Of a stretch of DNA of 24,664 nt, positions 14,780 to 20,795 are shown one piece after another. The stretch is taken from positions 1 through 24,664 of IMG/VR virus record IMGVR_UViG_3300032086_003395, one strand, 5' to 3'. Every line of letters starts with the position of its first letter. The first letter of the stretch is position 1. Under the pieces are notes generated by a model. The model ran no database searches and was not told the DNA's origin. It saw only the letters and a program-made list of their open reading frames with translations. The DNA comes from a virus. Position numbers and translations under genes: made by a program.

Positions 14780-15256
14780 TCAGTTGCTGGGGTTGAGGTT
14801 GGTGGGGTCAAGGGGGGATGCGGGAGCCGGGGGATCCGGCTCGTTGCTTGCCTCAGGAGGCGCAGCGTGGCGATGCCTGAGGGTCATGTCTGCAAGCTCG
14901 ACAGTCTCGAACATGTGCAGAGCTCGTGTATACCACACGCTCATCTCGTGCCGAAGATCCGTACGCAGGATCTCCTCGGCACGCTCAGGCGTGATGGCGC
15001 CGCCCATCGCAGCCGCTTGGCGCTCAAGGCGGTCGATTGCATGGGCCTTCGCACTATCGTGCGAGAGCTTCATGAACTCGACACGACTGAACGGCGGCAG
15101 CTTGTAAGGCGGCGGCGTTGCAGTCGTGTGATGCGAGTCGATGTACGCAAGAGCATCCAGCACCAGGGCGTGGAGCATCTTGCGTTCGGGGTAGATGAGG
15201 GTTGCACGCAAGGCTTTGAGGGCCTTGCCTGCGGGATTGAAGGTGGTGTCTTGCAT
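14780..15256 (-). CDS. Hypothetical early protein with Pro-rich tail
   Basis: The 158-residue protein has a helical N-terminal part (about 10-45, with an LHALVLDALAYIDSHH segment), a Pro-rich break at about 48-55, and a helical middle (about 60-130). The C-terminal tail is rich in Pro, Ala, Asn and Asp. I recognise no domain. The start follows a 21-base gap that holds CCTAACCC rather than a Shine-Dalgarno sequence. The next gene starts one base after its stop. Gene order suggests it belongs to the same operon as the AAA+ gene. Confidence 0.72.
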   Translation of the reverse strand: MQDTTFNPAGKALKALRATLIYPERKMLHALVLDALAYIDSHHTTATPPPYKLPPFSRVEFMKLSHDSAKAHAIDRLERQAAAMGGAITPERAEEILRTDLRHEMSVWYTRALHMFETVELADMTLRHRHAAPPEASNEPDPPAPASPLDPTNLNPSN

Positions 15257-15277
15257 GTCGCAATACGGGTTAGGGTT

Positions 15278-15469
15278 TCAGGAAAGGAACCATCGCCTCT
15301 CGGACAAGACGCGACGGACGACGTTGGAGGCGGGATGGTCACGCAGCATGCGTGCGATTCCCTCCAGCTCCAGCACGGTGCAGCCACGGCACAATGCATA
15401 TGCTTTGCTCGTGGACACGGGATGCTCATGCACAAGGCGACGAGCCAACAGCTTGAGGCGCAACGGCAT
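15278..15469 (-). CDS. Small basic hypothetical protein
   Basis: The 63-residue product begins at an ATGA overlap with the membrane microprotein gene upstream. It is Arg/Leu-rich and probably helical, with two Cys in a CRGC motif near residue 28 and an Arg-rich C-terminus (VVRRVLSERRWFLS). One CxxC pair alone is too little to claim zinc binding. No family is recognised. A 21-base gap separates it from the following gene. Confidence 0.62.
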   Translation of the reverse strand: MPLRLKLLARRLVHEHPVSTSKAYALCRGCTVLELEGIARMLRDHPASNVVRRVLSERRWFLS

Positions 15470-15612
15470 CACGAGAACACCATCCACGCCAGGATCACGA
15501 TGGCCTGCAAGGCGCAAAGCACCATGAGGCAGGACAGCATGCGGGCTTGGGCCTTTGCCTCACGACGCAGCTCACGCAAGGCGGCCTCCTGTTGCAGCTT
15601 GAGTAGGTCCAT
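15469..15612 (-). CDS. Membrane microprotein (47 aa)
   Basis: A charged amphipathic N-terminus (LKLQQEAALRELRREAKAQA, residues about 4-23) leads into one membrane segment (about 25-46) that ends in FS. The ATG lies one base after the stop of the 28-residue gene upstream, and its own stop overlaps the next ATG. The positive-inside rule puts the N-terminus in the cytoplasm. I do not know the function. Small membrane proteins of phage early operons often act on host envelope or exclusion processes, which is only a general possibility here. Confidence 0.65.
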   Translation of the reverse strand: MDLLKLQQEAALRELRREAKAQARMLSCLMVLCALQAIVILAWMVFS

Positions 15613-15613
15613 A

Positions 15614-15700
15614 TCACACCGCCCAAAGCAGGAAGAACAGGAACAGCATGAAGCCAAGCCACATGCACTCGATGATTGCGCGTTCGATGGAGGCACGCAT
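15614..15700 (-). CDS. Membrane microprotein (28 aa)
   Basis: The product starts with RASIERAIIECM and continues with one very hydrophobic helix, MWLGFMLFLFFLLWAV. The ATG overlaps the upstream stop as ATGA, and the stop is one base before the next ATG. Such exact packing on both sides is the main reason to believe this tiny gene. No family is recognised. Confidence 0.55.
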   Translation of the reverse strand: MRASIERAIIECMWLGFMLFLFFLLWAV

Positions 15701-16029
15701 CACTCGTCCTCCCACTCGGCGGAATCGGTGGGCCAGACGCGCGTCTCGCAGGTGCAAGGCGCGAATGCAGGCTCGGCAACAACGGTCCATTGGACCATGC
15801 GTCCGTCGCTCGTGCGACGCAACGACGAGGAGCGCGGGATGCGCTCGTTGATGGTCCAACGCTCCCACGAGCGGACGGGCATCACGGCGACGCGAAGCCA
15901 CGGGAGGTCGCGTCGCTCGTCGTGGTCAGGGTTGGCAAGGAGGCGCGCGGGGATCTCGCGACTCCAGAGGACGGCCTGAAGGGCCTGGGGTTCGGTCTTG
16001 TGGGTCATGGTTTGGTTTGGGTTAGGCAT
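15700..16029 (-). CDS. Hypothetical protein, first gene of the minus-strand operon
   Basis: From the ATG at 16029 the product has 109 residues; a second ATG at 16008 would give 102. A Trp-rich central region (about 22-58, including AVLWSREIPARLL and RSWERWTINERIP) is followed by strands and an acidic tail ending SAEWEDE. No family is recognised. The upstream ATG sits one base after the T-run of a terminator hairpin. The 21 bases between the two ATG codons read CCTAACCCAAACCAAACC-like, without a Shine-Dalgarno sequence. Confidence 0.66.
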   Translation of the reverse strand: MPNPNQTMTHKTEPQALQAVLWSREIPARLLANPDHDERRDLPWLRVAVMPVRSWERWTINERIPRSSSLRRTSDGRMVQWTVVAEPAFAPCTCETRVWPTDSAEWEDE

Positions 16030-16030
16030 G

Positions 16031-16059
16031 AAAAAAGCCCCGACGCCGAGCGCCGAGGC
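16031..16059 (-). terminator. Intrinsic terminator abutting the first start codon of the early operon
   Basis: On the minus strand GCCTCGGCG and CGTCGGGGC pair over 9 bp, with two G-T wobbles and a 5-nt loop, and are followed directly by TTTTTT (16036-16031). The downstream ATG begins two bases later. It could be a second terminator for the 16131-16700 gene or an attenuator for the next operon. Confidence 0.65.
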
Positions 16060-16072
16060 GGAAAGTGCAGAC

Positions 16073-16109
16073 AAAAAAAAGGTCCCTCACCCGCGAGGGG
16101 CGAGGGACC
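16073..16109 (-). terminator. Strong intrinsic terminator of the GC-rich gene
   Basis: A perfect 8-bp GGTCCCTC/GAGGGACC stem is extended by three inner G-C pairs around a GCGA-type loop. It is followed on the minus strand by eight T. It lies 21 bases after the stop of the 16131-16700 gene. Confidence 0.85.
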
Positions 16110-16130
16110 GATCGGCCCGCTACGCGCAGG

Positions 16131-16700
16131 TCAACCCGCGATGGCCTCCAGCTGCGCGAGAGCCTTGTAGCCGTTGCTGCGCTTCGCGATCTCCGCGCTC
16201 GCGCCTCGCACGACCGCCTTGCGCTTGCGCCCGGAACCCGCGAGCACCTCGCTCGCGATCTCGAGTGCGTGACGCTCCAGGGCCGCCCAATCGAGGTCCT
16301 CCCAGGCATCGCGCATCGCATCCGCAAGCGCGTGGCCCTCGGTCAGCAGGCCCGCATCCGCGAGCCGACCCGCGAGGCCCTTGGGACCGTCCCAGAGCTT
16401 GCGCCGCTTCGCGGCGACGACGGGCAAGCGCTCGTCGACGCGTCCGCTCGCGACCCACGCGGGGATCGTGTGCGTTCGCAGGTCGTTGAACCCCGCCGCA
16501 GCCACGCACAGCTGCGCGAGGAATCCCGCGCGACCGCCCGCATCGGCGGCCTGGGGCTTCGGCTTCGGCTCGGCCTTGCGCTTGCGCTTGGGCGCGGGAT
16601 CCGCAGGCGTGTCACCCGCGATCGCGGCGAGGATCTGGTCGAGCTTGGAGTCCTGCGCGTCGATCCGCGCGGACAGGGACTTGAGAGTGAGTCGGGTCAT
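16131..16700 (-). CDS. GC-rich hypothetical gene, probably a separately transcribed insert
   Basis: The 189-residue product has a short helical N-terminus with coiled-coil spacing (SLSARIDAQDSKLDQILAAI), a Lys/Arg/Pro linker (about 37-50), and a helical C-terminal domain (about 55-185) rich in Ala, Arg and Trp. I do not recognise it. Two hand-counted 60-base lines within it are 72-75 % GC, against 57 % in a line from the neighbouring operon. Codons are strongly biased to G/C ends. It has its own strong terminator pair and a long noncoding upstream region. These features fit a recently acquired 'moron' gene. No Shine-Dalgarno sequence or good promoter is visible. Confidence 0.72.
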   Translation of the reverse strand: MTRLTLKSLSARIDAQDSKLDQILAAIAGDTPADPAPKRKRKAEPKPKPQAADAGGRAGFLAQLCVAAAGFNDLRTHTIPAWVASGRVDERLPVVAAKRRKLWDGPKGLAGRLADAGLLTEGHALADAMRDAWEDLDWAALERHALEIASEVLAGSGRKRKAVVRGASAEIAKRSNGYKALAQLEAIAG

Positions 16701-16707
16701 CGTGTGT

Positions 16708-16721
16708 GCGCCTCCGGGCGC
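16708..16721 (-). other. Small hairpin in the leader of the GC-rich gene
   Basis: GCGCC and GGCGC pair around a 4-nt loop, seven bases upstream of the start codon at 16700. It may restrict ribosome access. Short GC hairpins are common by chance at this composition. Confidence 0.3.
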
Positions 16722-16858
16722 AGCGAGAGAAACAAGCGCCGCTCCGGAACAGCCCGGAACGGCACCCTCACCTGCGGTCGGAGACAGCGCGTGGGTGTGG
16801 GCGCGTCCGCGGCGCGTGTCCGCGCGCGCGTAAGGAGGGGTGATTTCTGGCCATTCTA

Positions 16859-16893
16859 CGCCCTTCGCGATCGCATAATGCGCATGAAGGGCG
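16859..16893. other. Stem-loop with two nested palindromes
   Basis: CGCCCTTC and GAAGGGCG form an 8-bp stem around a 19-nt loop. The loop contains two complete palindromes, GCGATCGC and ATGCGCAT, three bases apart. The loop also holds CATAAT, a possible -10 box with no matching -35. Confidence 0.5.
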
Positions 16894-17038
16894 AGTGGTT
16901 AGCACTTGCATAGGCCATGGGAAGCTCCCTGCCTCGCGTGGACGCGCCATGCGCAACTCAAGTCCAGCAACGGGCGAGCGGGCCTGTCTGTGGCCGCGCA
17001 CCCCCCACCCCCATACCCACCTGCCGGTTCGGTCTGGC

Positions 17039-17050
17039 AGCGGGTCCCAT
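17039..17050 (+). repeat. AGCGGGTCCCAT repeat, copy 1
   Basis: An exact 12-bp direct repeat of the sequence at 17085-17096, offset by 46 bp. The inner GGGTCCC is nearly palindromic, which fits a protein-binding site. It lies upstream of the GC-rich gene and downstream of the winged-helix-like gene. Confidence 0.5.
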
Positions 17051-17084
17051 CACTCCCCCCCGTGTCTCTCCCCCGCACCAGCTG

Positions 17085-17096
17085 AGCGGGTCCCAT
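17085..17096 (+). repeat. AGCGGGTCCCAT repeat, copy 2
   Basis: The second exact copy of the 12-mer at 17039-17050. The 46-bp offset is close to the 48-bp offset of the CTACGCGCGTAG operators. Confidence 0.5.
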
Positions 17097-17136
17097 ACAT
17101 CGGGATTACAAAAATTTCCCAGAGTTCAGCATGTGC

Positions 17137-17430
17137 TCAGCTTTCGGCCTCTCTCATTGCAAGCACAATGTCCTGGCCTTCGTCTGTGAGCCACAGGGAG
17201 CCCTTGGGGCGCTCTTTGGGCCCACGCGGCTCTTTGGTGATCCAGAGCCAATCGCGGGCTACAAGGCCCCGTAGAGTCTGCCTGGGCAGCGGCTCCCCCT
17301 CGGTCTGCAGCATGTGGGGGCTGTACTTGTCCCCGGTGGTGTAGACCCTGGGATCCTCGACAGCGCGATCCTGCCAAAGTCCGTAGAGAGTACGCATGAG
17401 GCGGGCGGTGCGTTCTTGCTGGACAGTCAT
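17137..17430 (-). CDS. Winged-helix-like putative regulator
   Basis: From the ATG at 17430 the product has 97 residues. The middle and C-terminus follow a winged-helix pattern: helices at about 3-25, RQTLRGLVARDWLWITKEP at about 50-68 as a possible recognition helix and wing, then GSLWLTDEGQDIVLAM. It is transcribed divergently from the late operon, and the promoter region between them is only 86 bp. A role as regulator of late transcription is inference. TATCTT lies nine bases before the ATG, so this mRNA may also have almost no leader. The longer open frame upstream runs antisense to the next genes and was rejected. Confidence 0.65.
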   Translation of the reverse strand: MTVQQERTARLMRTLYGLWQDRAVEDPRVYTTGDKYSPHMLQTEGEPLPRQTLRGLVARDWLWITKEPRGPKERPKGSLWLTDEGQDIVLAMREAES

Positions 17431-17444
17431 AGTCACAGTAAGAT
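17416..17444 (+). promoter_or_regulatory. Candidate late-operon promoter
   Basis: TTGCTG (17416-17421), a 17-bp spacer and TAAGAT (17439-17444) match the sigma-70 pattern moderately. Transcription would start near 17451, about 66 bases before the first late gene. The -35 box lies inside the divergent winged-helix-like gene, and the spacer has a tandem AGTCAT/AGTCAC. Confidence 0.45.
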
Positions 17445-17516
17445 ACAAAGGCAAAGCCCCCCCAAACCGCCCGGCCACCCTAGCATGTGCTGGGCGCTTG
17501 TGGCAAGCTACTAGCC

Positions 17517-17753
17517 ATGGATCTTCCGACCAACCACCACGGGCGCAAGAAGCGCCGTCGCATGTGGCTCCAGGCCAAGGCACAGGCTGCAATTGATCTT
17601 GCTCAAGAGGCTCAAGAGCTGGCTGCGGCAGCTGTCCATGACGCTGCAGAGGCGGTCGAAGAGGCAGAGGCTGCGGAAGCTGACGAGCCGGTCGCAGAGC
17701 CTCAAGAGGACAAGCCCGAAGGCACCGTGCTGGAGGAGCCCTGGTCTGAGTAA
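17517..17753 (+). CDS. Ala/Glu-rich hypothetical protein, first late gene
   Basis: The 78-residue product has a basic start (NHHGRKKRRRMWLQAKAQA), a long Ala/Glu coiled-coil-like helix (about 20-60) and an acidic Pro/Glu tail. No family is recognised. The ATG at 17517 was preferred over one at 17487 because the latter would add a segment unlike the rest. Neither has a clear Shine-Dalgarno sequence. The stop overlaps the next start as TAATG. Its place before the terminase candidate suggests packaging or morphogenesis. Confidence 0.66.
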   Translation: MDLPTNHHGRKKRRRMWLQAKAQAAIDLAQEAQELAAAAVHDAAEAVEEAEAAEADEPVAEPQEDKPEGTVLEEPWSE

Positions 17754-18064
17754 TGGGCGCCGCTCGCAAAACTCCGGCAACAGCAGCTGCTGAGCTTGAC
17801 CGTGGTTTGCGCCCGCACAAGCGGGGGCCTAGCCTAGGTGCAGCTCTTAAGCGTTATTTGCGCGAGAACCCGGAGTACCTGGAGCAGATCGTCATGGGCA
17901 TGGTCCACAAAGCCCGCATGGGGGACCACAAAGTCCTCGAGATGCTGTGGGACCGCATCGACGGGGCCGTCGTCAAGAAGGCTGTCGTCGAGACTGAGCA
18001 TCACGTCAAGCGCTACGGTTTTGCTGAGCCCCGGCTGCTAGAGCCGGAGGACCCTGAGCAATGA
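17753..18064 (+). CDS. Putative small terminase subunit
   Basis: The 103-residue product begins with a Lys/Arg and Ala-rich arm. It continues with ALKRYLRENPEYLEQIVMGM, a helix pair ending in GDHKVLEMLWDRIDGAVVKK, and a short C-terminal tail. That KVLEMLWDRIDG pattern is typical of small phage proteins called small terminase or DUF5681-like, which sit just ahead of large terminases. The large terminase follows three to four genes later. Small terminases recognise the packaging site and load the motor. The assignment rests on this motif and position. Confidence 0.6.
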   Translation: MGAARKTPATAAAELDRGLRPHKRGPSLGAALKRYLRENPEYLEQIVMGMVHKARMGDHKVLEMLWDRIDGAVVKKAVVETEHHVKRYGFAEPRLLEPEDPEQ

Positions 18065-18546
18065 TCGACTACAGCGGGCTGGCGGCCAACTTGGCCTCTG
18101 TTCTGACACCCGGCACTACTGGGGGCGGCCTGTACGGCATTGGTGGCCCGTCGGGCCCTGGCTTTAGCGCTCGCAATACGATCGGGCAGGCAGTAACTGT
18201 TGCGCAGCGACCAATGATGTCGCAGGTCCTCATGCAGCGCAAAGAACGCGCGCGCATGGCGGCAGCGCGACAAGAGAAGCTCGACCAGTACGAAGCCGAC
18301 CGTATGCGCATGGCTCAGTACGCGTACAGCCAGCGGCGCGCACAAGCCAAGCAGGGCCTTACCCAGGGCTTTGCCAACACCGACATCCTCGGAGGGTTGG
18401 GCGACATGTCTGACATGAACCTCGGCAGCCATCGGCGCGCCTCGAAGCTCATGGCCCTGTCGGAGTACCGGCAGCGCCTTGCGCTGCAACAAGAGCAGTT
18501 TGGCCAAGACGGCCAAATGACACCTGTCCCCTTCAACTCGTACTGA
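18061..18546 (+). CDS. Hypothetical virion or packaging protein
   Basis: The 161-residue product starts at an ATGA overlap. The N-terminal 50 residues are Gly/Pro/Thr-rich and probably flexible. Residues about 55-115 form a long charged helix rich in Arg, Gln and Met. The C-terminus is again Gln/Pro-rich. No known domain is seen. Location between small and large terminase candidates suggests a head-related function. Confidence 0.72.
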   Translation: MIDYSGLAANLASVLTPGTTGGGLYGIGGPSGPGFSARNTIGQAVTVAQRPMMSQVLMQRKERARMAAARQEKLDQYEADRMRMAQYAYSQRRAQAKQGLTQGFANTDILGGLGDMSDMNLGSHRRASKLMALSEYRQRLALQQEQFGQDGQMTPVPFNSY

Positions 18547-18547
18547 T

Positions 18548-18754
18548 ATGCCTAACGTCAACGGAAAGAAGTTCCCCTACACGAAGAAGGGGAAAGAAGC
18601 GGCTATGAAGGCCATGAAGAAGGCTGGCAAGAAAGCCAGCAAGAAGGCCGGTAAGCGCGGCATGTCTGCTGGCGCTCGTGGCGCCGCCGCTCGGACTGCC
18701 AAGAAGAGCAAGATGAAGCGCGTTCGCGGGGCCCGTATGGGTTACGGCGGTTGA
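18548..18754 (+). CDS. Lys-rich small DNA-binding-like protein
   Basis: The 68-residue product starts PNVNGKKFPYTKKGKEAA and then has repeated Lys-Lys-Ala units, ending RGARMGYGG. Proteins with the same VNGKKFPYT opening are familiar from podovirus-like late modules. The charge suggests DNA binding or condensation. The start follows the previous stop after one base. Function is unknown. Confidence 0.75.
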   Translation: MPNVNGKKFPYTKKGKEAAMKAMKKAGKKASKKAGKRGMSAGARGAAARTAKKSKMKRVRGARMGYGG

Positions 18755-18855
18755 TCGTCGTTTCTACCGCTCAATCGGGGCATGCCGTGGCCTCACGCGT
18801 GGCGCAAGTCACGATTGTGGGGCGCGGCGCAGCGATAAGTGGCGGCTCCTCATAA
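18751..18855 (+). CDS. Possible 34-aa gene with TTG start at a TTGA overlap
   Basis: A TTG overlaps the TGA of the Lys-rich gene and opens a 34-residue frame (IVVSTAQSGHAVASRVAQVT, then a Gly/Ser-rich end). The overlap type is the same as that of the better supported gene at 23352. It is in the same frame as the next gene, separated only by the TAA at 18853. It could therefore also be the remnant of a longer N-terminus. Evidence is weak. Confidence 0.3.
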   Translation: MIVVSTAQSGHAVASRVAQVTIVGRGAAISGGSS

Positions 18856-18876
18856 CCGCGCCAGCCGCTGGGGAGT

Positions 18877-19359
18877 GTGTTGCGCACTGGCTTGGCAGGG
18901 GCCGCCACACCTATAGACGCTATGGAAACGGTCATTGAAGGTAACGACATCTGGTTTGTCGCCCGAGTGCGACGGCCAGACAACGTCATCTTGTCCCGCG
19001 ACGACATCTCGGGCAGCGGCGGCAGCAACAGCGACGCCCTCCAGATCCGCATCTACGACATCAGCAAGGACAGCCTGGGCACCGGCACTAACGGGCGGCA
19101 AGTGTTCCAGAGCAATCAGGCTGACAACAACCTGTCAGACGTGTTGCTAACGGCCACGTCAAGCTCTGCGCTGACTAATGACGGGTTCTGGAACGGGCTC
19201 GACAGCGAGGGCTACAACTTCATTTATCGCGTTCGCGCAAGCGGCGCAGCGTACACCGCGGGTCGCAGGTTCCAGGCCGAGTTTGCGTTCGAGACAACGG
19301 CCTACGGCACGATTCGCTGGACCGAAATGTTCTACGTCAAGAGCGCGCTGTCAGTATGA
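18877..19359 (+). CDS. Beta-rich hypothetical virion protein
   Basis: From the GTG at 18877 the product has 160 residues. GGGGAG lies immediately before it, but too close to be a good Shine-Dalgarno sequence. The ATG at 18922 (145 residues) also gives a sensible N-terminus, METVIEGNDIWFVARVRRPD. The body alternates short strands with Gly/Ser/Asn loops, as in many phage structural or decoration proteins. The start is uncertain, and an in-frame stop at 18853 bounds it. The stop overlaps the large terminase ATG. Confidence 0.7.
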   Translation: MLRTGLAGAATPIDAMETVIEGNDIWFVARVRRPDNVILSRDDISGSGGSNSDALQIRIYDISKDSLGTGTNGRQVFQSNQADNNLSDVLLTATSSSALTNDGFWNGLDSEGYNFIYRVRASGAAYTAGRRFQAEFAFETTAYGTIRWTEMFYVKSALSV

Positions 19360-20795
19360 GCGAGCAAGTCACAGAGGTCGTGCATGAGTACACGCCGCAT
19401 GGCGCTGCACGAGAGCTGTGGAACTTGCAAGCCAACGAGCTGCTGATGGAGGGGCCTGCCGGTACGGGCAAAACTCGCGCGCTTCTCGAGTACATCAACT
19501 TCCTGTGTGAGCGCTATGCGGGCATCCGCTGCCTGCTGCTGCGTCAAACGCGGGAGTCCCTGACCGAATCGGTGCTTGTCACCTTCGAGCAAGACGTGCT
19601 GTGGGAGAACCATCCCGCTATCCACGGCACGAGCAGCCGCAACACGCGGCAGAACTACCACTACCCCAACGGCTCGCACATTGTGGTCGGTGGTCTGGAC
19701 AAGCCCGCCAAGACGTTCTCCACGCAATATGACGTGATTGCCGTCTTTGAGGCCCGCGAGATTACGGCGGACACCTGGGAATGGCTGGCGCGCGCCAATC
19801 GCAACTTCAAAATGCCGTGGCAAATGCGGGTTGCCGACACCAACCCGGCGGGCGAGTTCCATTGGCTGAACACGCACTTCCCGCAGGGGTTCCGCGAGGT
19901 TCCTGATCGCCACAGGCAAGACAAGCGGGTGCGCCTGCTGTCGCGGCACGAGGACAACCCGTCCTACTTCGACCACAAGAAGGGCACATGGACCAAGAAT
20001 GGCGAAGCATACGTCCTCGGCATCCTCGCCAAACTGACGGGGGCGCGTCGCGCCAACCTCTACGAAGGCAAATGGGCGAGCGAAGAGGGCATCATCTACG
20101 AGGATTGGGATCCCGCAGTTCACATGGTGGACTTCGAGGACATGCCCGAGCCCAAGTGGTACTTTGGCGCCTACGATAAAGGCCTGCGCCACCCTGGCTG
20201 CCTGCAGATCTGGGCTGTCAACGATGATCGCATGTACCGCGTTCTCGAAATCTACAAGACCGGCGAGAACAGCGACTGGTGGGCCGAGCAAGTGCTTGAA
20301 GCCAACGAGGATTACCCGCTGTCCGCTCTCGTGTGCGACCCCAGCGAGCCCGAGTACATTCGGTTGTTCAACGACCGGCTAGGATCTGCGCGGGGCCGTG
20401 ACGGCAACCGTATTGCCCGGAAGGCTCGTAACCCCATTCGCAGCGGCATTGACATGGTGCGATGGGGACTCTCAAAGGTCGACAACGGGCCGCGCATTTA
20501 CATCTGCAGAGGCAGCCAGCTTGTGCAGGACAAGGCACGCATTGACGCAAAGAAGCCGACTTGCCTAGAGGAAGAGATTCCCAGCTATGTGTGGGCCAAG
20601 AGCCGCGACGGTGCGCCCATCAAAGAGCGCCCCGACCCCACATGCAGCGATCACGCCATGGACTGCCTGCGTTATGCAGCCATGTTCATGTGGAACCGTG
20701 ACATGAGCATGGAGGTTTCGATCCCCGAATACCCCGACGGCAGCCTTGGCGACCTTCTCGGGCACAGCGACGTACACGCGGAGGTTTACAGCTAA
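19356..20795 (+). CDS. terL: Large terminase subunit
   Basis: The 479-residue product is the packaging motor. Walker A GPAGTGKT is at 33-40, followed by the adenine/coupling helix region and a Walker B-like YDVIAVFEAREIT at about 125-137. A phage nuclease domain follows at about 265-460, with Asp in AYDKG, Asp in LVCDPSEPEYI and the Asp pair in CSDHAMDCLRYA as candidate metal ligands. The length and layout are those of Terminase_6-type subunits. In the Walker B strand the residue before the catalytic Glu is Phe, not Asp. The start overlaps the previous gene as ATGA, and the stop overlaps the portal gene as TAATG. Confidence 0.93.
   Translation: MSEQVTEVVHEYTPHGAARELWNLQANELLMEGPAGTGKTRALLEYINFLCERYAGIRCLLLRQTRESLTESVLVTFEQDVLWENHPAIHGTSSRNTRQNYHYPNGSHIVVGGLDKPAKTFSTQYDVIAVFEAREITADTWEWLARANRNFKMPWQMRVADTNPAGEFHWLNTHFPQGFREVPDRHRQDKRVRLLSRHEDNPSYFDHKKGTWTKNGEAYVLGILAKLTGARRANLYEGKWASEEGIIYEDWDPAVHMVDFEDMPEPKWYFGAYDKGLRHPGCLQIWAVNDDRMYRVLEIYKTGENSDWWAEQVLEANEDYPLSALVCDPSEPEYIRLFNDRLGSARGRDGNRIARKARNPIRSGIDMVRWGLSKVDNGPRIYICRGSQLVQDKARIDAKKPTCLEEEIPSYVWAKSRDGAPIKERPDPTCSDHAMDCLRYAAMFMWNRDMSMEVSIPEYPDGSLGDLLGHSDVHAEVYS

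Larger units (their letters stand above)
16701..17136. other. 436-bp noncoding region between early and late modules
   Basis: I see no gene here. The region holds a GC-rich upstream leader for the 16700 gene, an AAGGAGGGGTG sequence near 16831 with no credible frame after it, and a stem-loop at 16859-16893. It also has C-tracts at 17001-17018 and 17055-17074 and two AGCGGGTCCCAT repeats. It could contain promoter, packaging or replication signals, but none can be assigned from sequence alone. Confidence 0.6.

Noticed and set aside
14690-15979. 429-residue plus-strand open frame
   Set aside because: It crosses five minus-strand genes with exact ATGA or one-base junctions. The coupled chain is much better supported.
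9500-16000. Frequent ACGCAA word in the early region
   Set aside because: It recurs often by eye, but it fits local codon choice and also appears in late genes. I could not compute enrichment.
16120-16130. CTACGCGCAGG, resembling half an operator
   Set aside because: Only one half matches CTACGCGCGTAG, and no promoter lies around it.
16831-16878. Strong Shine-Dalgarno-like AAGGAGGGGTG
   Set aside because: The only following frame is 12 codons from a GTG that overlaps the Shine-Dalgarno sequence itself. It is most likely chance.
16065-16913. 282-residue plus-strand open frame
   Set aside because: It starts in a terminator hairpin and is antisense to the GC-rich gene. Long open shadows are expected at over 70 % GC, although that gene is itself only moderately certain.
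18782-18838. 18-residue Trp-rich frame starting at ATG 18782
   Set aside because: It has no ribosome site or coupling and is too short. The 18751 TTG frame has the better junction.
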